The translations under genes were made by a program, and so were the position numbers. The notes under the pieces are model-generated. The model was not told the origin of the DNA, did no database searches, and saw only the letters and a list, made by a program, of their open reading frames with translations. Positions 32,737 through 40,874 of a DNA stretch of 47,064 nt are shown here, piece by piece. Origin of the DNA: CG2-30-44-17 sp964344725. Its GTDB lineage: Bacteria > Patescibacteriota > Gracilibacteria > UBA1369 > UBA12470. Within the stretch, counting starts at the first letter, position 1; each line of letters starts with the position of its first letter. The stretch lies in contig CAYFOI010000007.1 of NCBI GenBank assembly GCA_964344725.1, forward strand, positions 1 to 47,064, given 5' to 3'.

Positions 32737-33558
32737 ATGAAAGATTTGCATAAACAGTTTGTTTTTTACGGAGAAAATGCCAGAAAATGGATGAGAAAAT
32801 GCGAACTGCTTTTGCCCGAGATTGAAAAACAAAAAATTTGGAAGAAAAAAGGATATGGAAGTATTTATGAATATGCAGCTAAACTAGCAGGAATGAGTAG
32901 AAGTAAGGTAGACGACTGCCTTTGGATTCTTAGTAAAATTGAAGATAAACCCGAAATACGCAAAGTCGCAGAAGAAAAAGGATTAGGGAGAGTCAGGCCA
33001 ATTGTGACTTTAGCAACTTCAGAGAATGAAAAATTTTGGGCTGAAAAAGCACGAAAAATGGGGAGGGATACATTACGAGTTTATACTCGCGAATTTCGGG
33101 CGCGCCCGAAAACTCAACCTGAAGAAACAGCAATTTTAATGAGTTTAAAACCAGAAATCGCACAAAAAATTCAGAAAATCAAAGGCGACTTAAGCTGGAA
33201 TGATCTCATGGAAGAATTTTTGGAACTCAGAGAAGAAAAACTAAAAAAAGAGAAACCAAAACCAGTCAAAACAACCTCCCGGCACATACCGAACAAGATA
33301 AAAAAACATGTCCTCAAAAAGACCGGATACAAATGCGTATATCCGACCTGTAAAAAAGAAGCAGAAGTGCTCCATCATACACGAAGATTTGCCCTCAATA
33401 AAAACCACGATCCAGATACTATCGTCCCATTATGCAAAGATCATCACAAGATCGCACATCTTGGTCTCATGGAGGAGAATACATGGCAAATTCACAAACA
33501 TCCGGATACAGCTGACCCTAGATATAAAATCGACCAATTAGTCATGGAATACGGATAA
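32737..33558 (+). CDS. HNH endonuclease-like protein with N-terminal helical domain
   Basis: The C-terminal third carries a zinc-stabilised HNH nuclease fold: CVYPTCKKEAEVLHHTRRF, then LCKDHHKIAH, with the Cys pairs and catalytic HH in place. The first 110 residues (IWKKKGYGSIYEYAAKLAGMSRSKVDD) are helical and resemble a DNA-binding start seen in other HNH proteins. An 18-base GC palindrome shared with two intergenic sites is embedded in frame and encodes FRARPK near residues 120-125, between the two domains. The 3' end overlaps folC by 21 bases. It may be a mobile or homing-type nuclease, but no element borders were found. Confidence 0.75.
   Translation: MKDLHKQFVFYGENARKWMRKCELLLPEIEKQKIWKKKGYGSIYEYAAKLAGMSRSKVDDCLWILSKIEDKPEIRKVAEEKGLGRVRPIVTLATSENEKFWAEKARKMGRDTLRVYTREFRARPKTQPEETAILMSLKPEIAQKIQKIKGDLSWNDLMEEFLELREEKLKKEKPKPVKTTSRHIPNKIKKHVLKKTGYKCVYPTCKKEAEVLHHTRRFALNKNHDPDTIVPLCKDHHKIAHLGLMEENTWQIHKHPDTADPRYKIDQLVMEYG
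33094..33111. repeat. GC palindrome copy embedded in the HNH gene
   Basis: TTTCGGGCGCGCCCGAAA is a perfect 18-base palindrome, identical to the core of the copies at 11032-11049 and, over 16 bases, at 25353-25368. It lies in frame within an interdomain linker and does not break the reading frame. Confidence 0.8.
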
Positions 33559-34527
33559 CAACCTCCCAGACCCACACACAACAGGCACATACCCATCCGG
33601 CCATGCCCCCGGTATTTCGCCGACCTCGCCAAATTCAGCAAGCTCGTCCGCAGTCATCGCGCGCTCATCGTCCATGACAACAAGCTGCAATTTATCGCTT
33701 CCACGCACAAGTTCATCAATCACGCCTTGCGCATCTTTCCCGCGCAAAAAACTCATCACAAAAAAGAACTTCTCACCCGGGAACTCCCGTTCAAGACGCT
33801 CCCGCAGCAACTGCGCACTAGACCTAGTATGAGCCATATCAAACACACATCCATCACGCTGTTCAAACCGTCCAGGCAAAGGCTCCGGACTACGCGGGGA
33901 CCCATATCCAAGATGCTCAAGAACTTGAGTAGCCAGCTCCTCATTGCTACCATCCCGAAACAACTTCGCATCTCCACGAAGAACTTCAAGCTTCTCACGC
34001 TCAATCTCCTCAAGAGTTTCACCAAGTAGATCAGTATGTTCCATCTCGATCTTAGTAAGAACAACAATAGCAGGTTCACGCGCAACATTAGTCGCGTCTA
34101 ATCGCCCGCCAAGCCCGGCTTCGATTACAGCGTAATCGATACCTTTGTCGGCGAAGAATTTAAAAGCACAAACAGTCAAAAACTCGAAATAAGTAAGTCC
34201 ATCAGTCGGCACCTCAGACACAACGCGATCAAAATCCTCATCCGAAATCTCCTCGCCATTAATCCGAATTCTCTCATTCACACGATAGATGTGAGGGGAG
34301 TAGTAAGAACCAACAGTCAAGCCAGCCTGTACCAAGCCTTGCTCAATCAGCCGTACAGTTGACCCTTTGCCTTTAGACCCAACAACATGAATAATCGGAT
34401 ATTTATCTTGTGGATTTCCAAACCCATGTAAAACTTCTCGAACCCGCTCAAGTCCATCACCAAAATTTCCAGCGACCCCGCTTTTTTCATATCCACCTAA
34501 TTGATCAAGAATTTCTCTATAATTCAT
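33538..34527 (-). CDS. folC: Short FolC-like Mur ligase family protein (dihydrofolate/folylpolyglutamate synthase)
   Basis: An ATP-dependent ligase that would add glutamate to dihydropteroate or folates. The P-loop VVGSKGKGST (residues 48-57), YYSPHIYRVNERIRING and IEAGLGGRLDATN are clear FolC motifs, and KIEMEHTDLLG follows. At 329 residues it is about 90 shorter than the usual 420. The segment after REKLEVLRGD jumps quickly to PLPGRFEQRDGCVFDMAHT, where the family has DGAHN, so part of the central domain is missing and one motif is altered. Activity is uncertain. Codon ends are more GC-rich than those of the neighbours. Confidence 0.8.
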   Translation of the reverse strand: MNYREILDQLGGYEKSGVAGNFGDGLERVREVLHGFGNPQDKYPIIHVVGSKGKGSTVRLIEQGLVQAGLTVGSYYSPHIYRVNERIRINGEEISDEDFDRVVSEVPTDGLTYFEFLTVCAFKFFADKGIDYAVIEAGLGGRLDATNVAREPAIVVLTKIEMEHTDLLGETLEEIEREKLEVLRGDAKLFRDGSNEELATQVLEHLGYGSPRSPEPLPGRFEQRDGCVFDMAHTRSSAQLLRERLEREFPGEKFFFVMSFLRGKDAQGVIDELVRGSDKLQLVVMDDERAMTADELAEFGEVGEIPGAWPDGYVPVVCGSGRLLSVFHD

Positions 34528-34556
34528 AAATAATAAAACTTTAGGATCTTGATAGC

Positions 34557-35105
34557 TTAAAATTTGCCGCGGTGCAAAAAAAGTTCATCAAGATCCAACT
34601 TCATAAGTATATCTTCTTGTTTTTCATCTCCCATATAAAAATCAGCCTCGCCACATTTTTCAAACCCAAATCTCTCATAAAATCCGATCCCATTCTCGTT
34701 TTTTGTCCAAACCTGAACCCATACCATCGACTTCCGCTTTTCTTTTGCTATCTCAATCGCTTTCTCAAGTAAAAATCGTCCAAGTCCTAAGCCTTGAAAT
34801 TCGCGTTTCACATAAATCCTTTGAATTTCAAAGGAGTCCTCCTCTTTTATCTCGGTTTGGGCATCGCCTTCATTCGTCTTCATATACCCAGCAATTTCAT
34901 CATCTTTAAACAATAGAAAAAAATCAGACGCAGGATCCTCAATTTCAGATTTTAATTTAGAAGTAGAAAACGCCTCATCCAAATAAGCATCCATGTAAAC
35001 AGGAGCTGTAAAATCTTTAAAAGTATCAAAATAAGTCTCACGACCTAGCGATTGCAATATCTTGAGATCTTCTATACCGCATTTTCTGATTTGGATATTC
35101 ATCAT
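34557..35105 (-). CDS. GNAT family N-acetyltransferase
   Basis: From ATG 35105 (MMNIQIRKCGIEDL) the fold is that of an acetyl-CoA dependent N-acetyltransferase. Motif A reads FQGLGLGRFLLEKAIE, preceded by IQRIYVKRE and followed by VWTKNENGIGFYERFGFEKCGE. The acceptor is unknown. The extra 14 residues of the longer frame (to 35147) are unlike the family. It lies 29 bases upstream of folC on the same strand. Bases 35148-35273 hold no gene that I can see. Confidence 0.88.
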   Translation of the reverse strand: MMNIQIRKCGIEDLKILQSLGRETYFDTFKDFTAPVYMDAYLDEAFSTSKLKSEIEDPASDFFLLFKDDEIAGYMKTNEGDAQTEIKEEDSFEIQRIYVKREFQGLGLGRFLLEKAIEIAKEKRKSMVWVQVWTKNENGIGFYERFGFEKCGEADFYMGDEKQEDILMKLDLDELFLHRGKF

Positions 35106-35273
35106 CGATGAGATTTTATAATTATTGAGACTATTTCTACAAAACAATTAATGTTGATGGGATTATTTTTACTATTGAGAATATATCAGCAGTGCTCATA
35201 GTTATTTGAGGCCGTACATGTTAGGCCGAAAATAACAGGAAGCGATGCCATATTCGAAATAGTAACAAATAAT

Positions 35274-36770
35274 CTAGATCTTGTCCCATCCAACTTCCTC
35301 TACAGCCTCTTCTACAGCCTTGGCAGCAGCCTTGTCTTCCTCATTCTCCGGCTCCTCAAACGTAGGCTTAATATTAACTTTCAAAAGTTCGCAGTCTAGC
35401 TTGATGTTTTTCCCGAAAACTTTCTTGAAAGCGCGCTCAATAACATCATGTCCTTGAACATTGTTAACCTTGTCCAAATGGAAATTACTCGCGAAACCAA
35501 CCGTAATAGTACTGCCCTCAACTTTCGTAACACTACCAGTCTGAAAAGATCTTTTGATCGATGGGGTAGTGACGTTTTCAAGAATTCTAGCGAAATTTTT
35601 CTTAACATTGTCGAGTGAAAGCTCAATGACTTTATCAGCTTTCTCTTGTTTGACCTCAGCGATGGGTTCTTTTTTAGGTTCTTCCTTATCCTTAGGTTCC
35701 TCAGCCTTCTCTTCTTTCTTCAATTCTTCAGTCTTCTCTACGACTTCCTCACTACTGACTTTAATCACCGCAACCTCAAGCGGTAACTGCGGAATCACAG
35801 CGGTCCTCTCTTCTTCATAAGCCTCTTGGAACCTCTCAATCATATCCAAAATAGCAGCAATCTTAGCGTGGTCTCCAGCCTTCACAACCTCGATCATTTT
35901 TTCTCTCAAAAATTCAAGAAAATCCCTAGTAAATTGACTCAAATCATAGCCGTCAAAATGAATTTCGCTTACAGTTGAAAGTGCCTTGCTTGTATCTTTG
36001 GCAAGTAGTTGCTCATAAAGCTGCTCTATAGCCTTGTGTCCAGTGATTCCTAAGCTCTTTTTTACATCTTCGTAAGATAATTTCCCGTCAAAAGTAATCT
36101 GCTCCAGAAGTCCAATCGCATCACGAAGCCCACCATCCACATTCCTCGCAATTAATTCCAGCGCATCAAGCTCAGCATCAATCTTCTCATGCTGCGCAAT
36201 ATACCCGAGTCGAGCGACGATCGATTTAACATCAACACGCTTAAAATCAAAACGCTGACACCTAGAAATAATAGTCTCAGGCACCTTGTGCGACTCAGTT
36301 GTAGCCAGAATGAAATAAACATGTGTAGGCGGCTCCTCAAGAGTTTTCAAGAGAGCATTAAAAGCATCTTTCGAGAGCATATGCACCTCATCAATAATAT
36401 AAATCTTAGACTTAGCTCGAGTCGGGGCGAACTTGATCTTCTCTTTCAGTGCACGGATCTCATCAATACCACGATTTGAAGCAGCATCGATTTCGATAAG
36501 ATCTATAAGCTTGCCTTCAGTTGCAGCAACACAAAACTCACACTTTTCACAAGGCTCGCCAGCTTCGGAGAGGTCTTCACAGTTCACAGTCTTAGCGATC
36601 AGCCGAGCCGTGGTCGTCTTACCAGTTCCACGTGGCCCACAAAACAAATAAGCATGCGAAATAGAGTCGCCCTTCACAGCATTAAGGAGCGTTTGACGAA
36701 TATGATCTTGTCCAACAAGATTGCTAAAATTCTGTGGTCTATATTTTCGATAAAGCGCGATGTCAGCCAT
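35274..36770 (-). CDS. dnaX: DNA polymerase III subunit gamma/tau
   Basis: Clamp-loader ATPase of the replisome. It opens MADIALYRKYRPQNFSNLVGQ, with Walker A GPRGTGKT (45-52), zinc cysteines at 64, 74, 77 and 80, Walker B YIIDEVHM, and SRCQRFDF for sensor 1 to arginine-finger continuity. After the collar domain comes a Lys/Glu-rich linker (about 365-400), then a C-terminal domain (NFARILENVTTPSIKRSF...GSTITVGFAS), as found in many bacterial DnaX proteins. No slippery A-tract indicating a gamma frameshift was identified. Confidence 0.95.
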   Translation of the reverse strand: MADIALYRKYRPQNFSNLVGQDHIRQTLLNAVKGDSISHAYLFCGPRGTGKTTTARLIAKTVNCEDLSEAGEPCEKCEFCVAATEGKLIDLIEIDAASNRGIDEIRALKEKIKFAPTRAKSKIYIIDEVHMLSKDAFNALLKTLEEPPTHVYFILATTESHKVPETIISRCQRFDFKRVDVKSIVARLGYIAQHEKIDAELDALELIARNVDGGLRDAIGLLEQITFDGKLSYEDVKKSLGITGHKAIEQLYEQLLAKDTSKALSTVSEIHFDGYDLSQFTRDFLEFLREKMIEVVKAGDHAKIAAILDMIERFQEAYEEERTAVIPQLPLEVAVIKVSSEEVVEKTEELKKEEKAEEPKDKEEPKKEPIAEVKQEKADKVIELSLDNVKKNFARILENVTTPSIKRSFQTGSVTKVEGSTITVGFASNFHLDKVNNVQGHDVIERAFKKVFGKNIKLDCELLKVNIKPTFEEPENEEDKAAAKAVEEAVEEVGWDKI

Positions 36771-36803
36771 TGTTCAGGTGTTACAGGAGCCTAAATATAC
36801 CCT

Positions 36804-37895
36804 TTATTTAAGGCTTTTTAAAGCTTTTTTCATATTGCCAATGAAAACTTCACGATCAAACGTAAGCGCATGCTTGCGAGTATTCATAAACTTGTAATTC
36901 GACTCATTTAAAAGCAGTCGAGCTAATCCATCTTCCATGGATTCGGCAGTTGGCTCATCAAAGAACTCACCGGTCACACCTTCGATAACAGTCTCAGTCG
37001 CACCACCAGCACGATAGGCAAGGACAGGCTTTCCACAAGCCATTGCCTCAACCGGCACAATCCCAAAATCATCCTCGCCAGGGAACAAAAGCGCTCGACA
37101 GTTCTCCATATACTCCTTGATAACAGCATCAGACTTAAACCCCATGAAGTCGATAGTAGGTCCAGCAATGCTTTCAAGATACTCGCGGTAGCTTCCGTCA
37201 CCAATAATCACAAGCCGACGCCCGAGCCGATTAAACAAAGAAATAGCCAAATCAATCCGCTTGTAAGGCGTCAAAGTCGACACAATAAGGAAGTAGTTTT
37301 CATGAGTATTACGCGGACTAAAACGCCGCACATCAACAGGAGGGAAAATCACATCCGCATCACGCCTATAGTACTTGCGAATACGTTTTCTCACAGTCTC
37401 AGAGTTAGCAACATAATGATCGACACGATCAGATGCAGTTCGATCCCACATCCGCACTTTTTCAACCCGCTTCGAAACCATCCTTTTCATAAAATCGCTC
37501 ATCTTCTGCTCAGCAAGATAGTTATGAGTCCAGTCCCACGCATATCGCATAGGGGAATGACAATAACAAAGATGTTTAGTACGTAAATTCGGCACAATCC
37601 CATGCGCATAAGCGTTGCTCGAACTAATCACAACGTCGAACTTAGACAGGTCAAACTGCTCAACTACCGCAGGCATAAAAGGGAAAAGATATTTATGTCT
37701 TTTGCGCACAAACTTAGGTAATTTATGCAAAGCAGAGGTCTTAACTCGTTCACGCGGAAATGTTTCGCCGGCCACTTTTTCATCATAAAGCAGGGTGTAA
37801 ATCGGAGCCTTAGGGTACATCTGCGCAAGTTCGTGCAGGACCCGTTCAGCACCACCCATTCTTATCAAGAAATCGTGTACAAGTGCGACGTTCAA
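36804..37895 (-). CDS. GT4 family glycosyltransferase
   Basis: A retaining GT-B glycosyltransferase. MNVALVHDFLIRMGGAERVLHELA is the N-terminal donor-side pattern, SNAYAHGIVPNLRTKHLCYCHSPMRYAWD the central region, and PGEDDFGIVPVEAMACGKPVLAYRAGG the E-x7-E signature of GT4. It probably adds a hexose to a lipid-linked glycan or polysaccharide. It is immediately downstream (13 bases) of a second GT4 gene, so the pair may act in one surface glycan pathway. The sugar specificity cannot be read from sequence. Confidence 0.92.
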   Translation of the reverse strand: MNVALVHDFLIRMGGAERVLHELAQMYPKAPIYTLLYDEKVAGETFPRERVKTSALHKLPKFVRKRHKYLFPFMPAVVEQFDLSKFDVVISSSNAYAHGIVPNLRTKHLCYCHSPMRYAWDWTHNYLAEQKMSDFMKRMVSKRVEKVRMWDRTASDRVDHYVANSETVRKRIRKYYRRDADVIFPPVDVRRFSPRNTHENYFLIVSTLTPYKRIDLAISLFNRLGRRLVIIGDGSYREYLESIAGPTIDFMGFKSDAVIKEYMENCRALLFPGEDDFGIVPVEAMACGKPVLAYRAGGATETVIEGVTGEFFDEPTAESMEDGLARLLLNESNYKFMNTRKHALTFDREVFIGNMKKALKSLK

Positions 37896-37908
37896 TTGTT
37901 TGTTTTTG

Positions 37909-38979
37909 TTAAGTACTCAATATCTCGAAAGTCTTCTCTGCAGTCTTCTCCCAACTAAAATCAAGAAGCCTTTCCGCTCCCATCTTAACCATCCTTTCGC
38001 GCATCGACAAGTCACGAATCATCTCGTCCATACCTTGGCGGATATCATCTTCATCAAGAGGCTGCACCGGATAGCAAGCTTGCATCCCAACTTCTCTCAA
38101 AACAGGTGTATCAGAAACAAGTACAGGGACCTTAGCCTGAAAAGCTTCCAAAACAGGAATCCCGAACCCCTCATACAAGGAAGGAAACGCAAAAATCCTA
38201 GCATTTTCGAGCAAACAAGCCTTCTCTTCCTCACTAATGTAATCTGTAAAAATAATCCGATCACGCGCATTTGATTTCTCTGCGACGTCCATAATATCGC
38301 GAACGCCATAACCTCCCTTCCCAGCAAGAACAAGCTTCCAATCGCGATGCGGAAGCCCAGAGAAAGCACGTACAAGCCGAACGAGATTCTTTTTATACTC
38401 AAGTCTTCCAATAAAAAGTACATATTTCTCATCCCGCATCAGTCCAAACTTGTGCAAGTACTTATCATCAGCTTCTGGCATCTCACTTGCGCCGTGATAT
38501 ACAACTTGAATCTTCTCAGGAGGACATTTGTAAACTTCTTGAAGCTCATTACTTGTAAATTCGCTTGGAGTCAAAATAGTAGAAGCATGTTTGACCGCAT
38601 ATTTCGTACTCCAATTAAGATATCGACGTTGCTTACGGGAATAAACCTTCGGATATCTCTTGAAAGCAATATCATGAATCATAATTACGCTTCTCTTAGG
38701 CCTGATTAAAGGAAGTACATGGGATGGGACAAATAGTATATCTGGCCTCTTGAAAAGCATTTTAAGAGAAAGCCCAACAAGCGTCCAAAGCTTCTCACGT
38801 TTAATGACAACCTGATGTTCCGGCGGAAAATCAGCAAGAATCTTGCGGATATACAAGCGGACTTCATGTCCCTGGTCTATTGCCATTTTGTAGACGCGAT
38901 TAATTATCTCAAAAGAGTACTTTTCGACTCCTGTCGATTGTTCATGACCGTACCGAGATGCGTCTATGCCTATTATCAT
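37909..38979 (-). CDS. GT4 family glycosyltransferase (mannosyltransferase-like)
   Basis: Second GT-B enzyme of the pair. IIGIDASRYGHEQSTGVEKYSFEI is typical of polysaccharide mannosyltransferases. YVLFIGRLEYKKNLVRLVRAF and FPSLYEGFGIPVLEAFQAKVPVLVSDTP give the GT4 E-x7-E motif. The length of 356 is normal. No transporter, polymerase or nucleotide sugar gene is nearby. Bases 38980-39081 upstream hold nothing recognisable. Confidence 0.92.
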   Translation of the reverse strand: MIIGIDASRYGHEQSTGVEKYSFEIINRVYKMAIDQGHEVRLYIRKILADFPPEHQVVIKREKLWTLVGLSLKMLFKRPDILFVPSHVLPLIRPKRSVIMIHDIAFKRYPKVYSRKQRRYLNWSTKYAVKHASTILTPSEFTSNELQEVYKCPPEKIQVVYHGASEMPEADDKYLHKFGLMRDEKYVLFIGRLEYKKNLVRLVRAFSGLPHRDWKLVLAGKGGYGVRDIMDVAEKSNARDRIIFTDYISEEEKACLLENARIFAFPSLYEGFGIPVLEAFQAKVPVLVSDTPVLREVGMQACYPVQPLDEDDIRQGMDEMIRDLSMRERMVKMGAERLLDFSWEKTAEKTFEILST

Positions 38980-39081
38980 AACGCAAATAGTATAACAGGA
39001 TTGGCTAGTTGACTACAGCAGAGTTTCTCGATAGACGAAAGAACGTACTTTTGTAAGTGAAAGAGTTTATCGCTAAAAATC

Positions 39082-39693
39082 TCATCCATGTCCAAGCACA
39101 ACCCCCCAAACCTCTCTCGCGCCAGCTTCTTTGAGGGCACGTGCGCATTCAGATAACGTTGCGCCAGTTGTGCAGACGTCATCGATTAATACGATCTTTT
39201 CGCCGCATATATCTACACAAACCTCAAAAGCACCTCTCAAATTCTCAAGCCGCGTATTACGACTAAGCTCAGCTTGGCATTTCGTATGACGAACTCGCTT
39301 GATTACGGGCAGTCCAGTAGTTAATTCAGCAGCCTGATTAAATCCTCTCCACTTCTCCCGTTTAGGATGTAAAGGTACAGGCACTATCAAATATCCAGAC
39401 GAAAAATTTTCCTCCAAAAAAACCTCAAGATCCGTACGAAAATACTCAGCAACACCCCGAATCAAGCGATATTTCAACGCTTTGACAGCTTTCTGCAAAA
39501 CCCCACCATCCTCGTACCGATAAAGCGCATAAACACCATTCAAATAGGGGACAGTAATCAGTTCATCAACCCTCTTAATCTTGGAAACACATATTTCGCA
39601 CAACAGCTTACCCTCAAGCCCACATGAAACGCACTTAGATGGGAACATGAGTTCGAGCAGCCAGCTTCGAATTACAGATAGATTTAAAACCAT
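39082..39693 (-). CDS. ComFC-like phosphoribosyltransferase family protein
   Basis: A 203-residue member of the ComF family. It has the N-terminal zinc knot CVSCGLEGKLLCEIC, VPVPLHPKREKWRGFNQA, and the PRPP-binding loop IVLIDDVCTTGATLSEC. In competent bacteria ComFC is needed for DNA uptake or processing, but its reaction is unknown, and most genomes keep it without known competence. Its start codon lies just inside the outer arm of the large hairpin at 39692-39874. Confidence 0.9.
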   Translation of the reverse strand: MVLNLSVIRSWLLELMFPSKCVSCGLEGKLLCEICVSKIKRVDELITVPYLNGVYALYRYEDGGVLQKAVKALKYRLIRGVAEYFRTDLEVFLEENFSSGYLIVPVPLHPKREKWRGFNQAAELTTGLPVIKRVRHTKCQAELSRNTRLENLRGAFEVCVDICGEKIVLIDDVCTTGATLSECARALKEAGAREVWGVVLGHG

Positions 39694-39874
39694 ATAGGAT
39701 AGCTATGTCTTACTGGAAGATGACATTGTTAGGAAAAAATAAACAAAATTTTCGATATATAAAGCAAATGCGACGCAGGCGTATCGAATTAGATACGGCA
39801 AGGAGTATTTGCAAAGTAGATCAAAAATTTTGTAGTTTTTTAGCCATAATGGTATTTTCCAGTAAGACCTATAT
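39692..39874. repeat. Large imperfect inverted repeat (hairpin element)
   Basis: The arms run inward from ATATAGG...GTCTTACTGGAA on the left (39692-39718) to TTCCAGTAAGAC-CTATAT on the right (39857-39874). They continue through ACAAAATTTT and GCAAAT blocks to a central stem CGTATC-GAATTA-GATACG (39780-39797). Nearly the whole 183 bases can fold into one long hairpin. It fills the space between comFC and the NUDIX gene. Overlapping ORFs on both strands of similar length are by-products of the symmetry. It may be a MITE-like element or a structured RNA. Confidence 0.7.
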
Positions 39875-39908
39875 AAGCACACAAACATTAAAAATTTATT
39901 AAAAAGTC

Positions 39909-39940
39909 GCTACTGACTACTGATTACTGACTAATAACTA
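39909..39940. repeat. ACTGACTA-type low-complexity leader before the NUDIX gene
   Basis: CTACTGACTACTGATTACTGACTAATAACTAA resembles closely the tract at 7613-7646 upstream of ychF and ends four bases before the NUDIX start codon. Confidence 0.5.
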
Positions 39941-39944
39941 AATC

Positions 39945-40418
39945 ATGGCCAGGGAACACTCCGCAGGAATAATAATTTTCCGTAGGATCCAAGATAAAAA
40001 ACTATATTTGTTGCTGCATTACGAAGCAGGACACTGGGGGCTGCCAAAAGGTCATGTCGAATATGGTGAAAGCGATACGGAGGCAGCACTTCGCGAAGTT
40101 ACAGAAGAAACATCGCTTTACAACATCGACATCGATCAAAATTTCAAAGAAGAGCTCAAATACATGTTCCACAGAGGCGATACAAAAATTCTCAAAACAG
40201 TCACATTTTTTCTAGGGGAGACAAACCAAGAAGATGTCGAAATCTCAAAAGAACACAAGGACCACAAATGGCTGCCATTCAATATGGCTTACAAAATGCT
40301 TACATTTGAATCAGCCAAAGAAATTCTGAACAAAGCAGAAGACTATTTGAATGAAAAATCAGACGAAAACTTGCAATTCGGTGCAGAAGAGCTTGAGGAA
40401 GATCAAAGTTTAGACTAA
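39945..40418 (+). CDS. NUDIX hydrolase
   Basis: Hydrolyses a nucleoside diphosphate linked to another group. The Nudix box GHVEYGESDTEAALREVTEE is complete at residues 36-55. The start AGIIIFRRIQDKKLYLLLHYEAGHWGLPKG and the later KTVTFFLGE and DHKWLPFNMAYKML are typical of diadenosine polyphosphate (Ap4A) hydrolases, so that is the likeliest substrate class. The tail is acidic. The length is 157. Confidence 0.9.
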   Translation: MAREHSAGIIIFRRIQDKKLYLLLHYEAGHWGLPKGHVEYGESDTEAALREVTEETSLYNIDIDQNFKEELKYMFHRGDTKILKTVTFFLGETNQEDVEISKEHKDHKWLPFNMAYKMLTFESAKEILNKAEDYLNEKSDENLQFGAEELEEDQSLD

Positions 40419-40455
40419 AATTGCGCCAGCCCGAGGAAGCGAAGCAATTTGCGAG

Positions 40456-40555
40456 CAAAAAGCTTTCCAAAAGGCACATTCAAAAATCGGGCGATTAGCT
40501 CAGTTGGGGAGCCATCAGCTCCTAATATAGCGTCAAAGCGCTCTAAGCCAACTGA
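40456..40555. repeat. tRNA-Val 5' fragment and inverted fragment upstream of the tRNA
   Basis: ATTCAAAAATCGGGCGATTAGCTCAGTTGG occurs here (40479-40507 region) and again at the start of the intact tRNA (40600-40627). The preceding AAAAAGCTT block is also shared, so about 50 bases are duplicated about 121 bases apart. At 40537-40555 GCGCTCTAAGCCAACTGA is a reverse-complement copy of the tRNA D-arm region. The direct and inverted pieces can fold back on each other. No anticodon or T arm is present, so this is not a functional tRNA. Confidence 0.65.
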
Positions 40556-40609
40556 TAGAAGTAAAATCGTCAGGAGGAAAAAGCTTCTTAGAAAGAACAT
40601 TCAAAAATC

Positions 40610-40686
40610 GGGCGATTAGCTCAGTTGGCTAGAGCGCATCGTTGACGTCGATGAGGTCACTGGTTCGACTCCAGTATCGCCCACCA
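40610..40686 (+). tRNA. tRNA-Val (anticodon GAC)
   Basis: The acceptor stem GGGCGAT pairs with ATCGCCC, and CCA is encoded. The D arm is GCTCAGTTGGCTAGAGC. The anticodon stem CATCG/CGATG encloses the loop TTGACGT, giving anticodon GAC. The T arm ACTGG-TTCGACT-CCAGT is complete. The length is 77. A partial 5' copy lies upstream and a 3' copy downstream. Confidence 0.95.
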
Positions 40687-40729
40687 TTCAAAATTCAGCT
40701 GACCAAATAGGTCAGGTGGATTTTTGAAT
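40686..40729 (+). terminator. Hairpin terminator after tRNA-Val
   Basis: ATTCAAAATTCAGCTGACC pairs almost fully with GGTCAGGTGGATTTTTGAAT around the loop AAATA, with a T-run in the 3' arm. It immediately follows the CCA end. Confidence 0.65.
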
Positions 40730-40776
40730 AGGAGTGTTATACGGATTCGAAGTTTATACCCCCTTGCGGGGTGAAT

Positions 40777-40792
40777 CCACTATCGCCCACCA
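40777..40792 (+). repeat. tRNA-Val 3'-end fragment
   Basis: CCACTATCGCCCACCA matches the 3' end of tRNA-Val (CCAGTATCGCCCACCA, 40671-40686) at 15 of 16 bases, 106 bases downstream. It is preceded by a hairpin GGATTC...CCCC-GGGG...GAATCC (40743-40778). It could be an attachment-site relic or a remnant of tandem duplication. Confidence 0.6.
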
Positions 40793-40874
40793 GAAACTCG
40801 ATACAGAATCCGAACTTTTTAGACTAATTACGGAATACAGGGTAAAATTTCCTAGAACTTTTAACAAAAACAAA

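Noticed and set aside
39703..39902. ORFs of 61 and 65 residues on both strands between comFC and the NUDIX gene
   Set aside because: Both are products of the long inverted repeat and mirror each other. There is no family match or plausible start context.
40415..40600. 61-residue minus-strand ORF next to tRNA-Val
   Set aside because: It is a translation of the duplicated tRNA fragment in reverse and has no independent coding evidence.
40734..40874. N-terminal extension of the rhodanese protein from a TTG at 40734
   Set aside because: These codons run through the tRNA-Val 3' fragment and its hairpin. The ATG at 40875 starts directly before a good signal/membrane helix.
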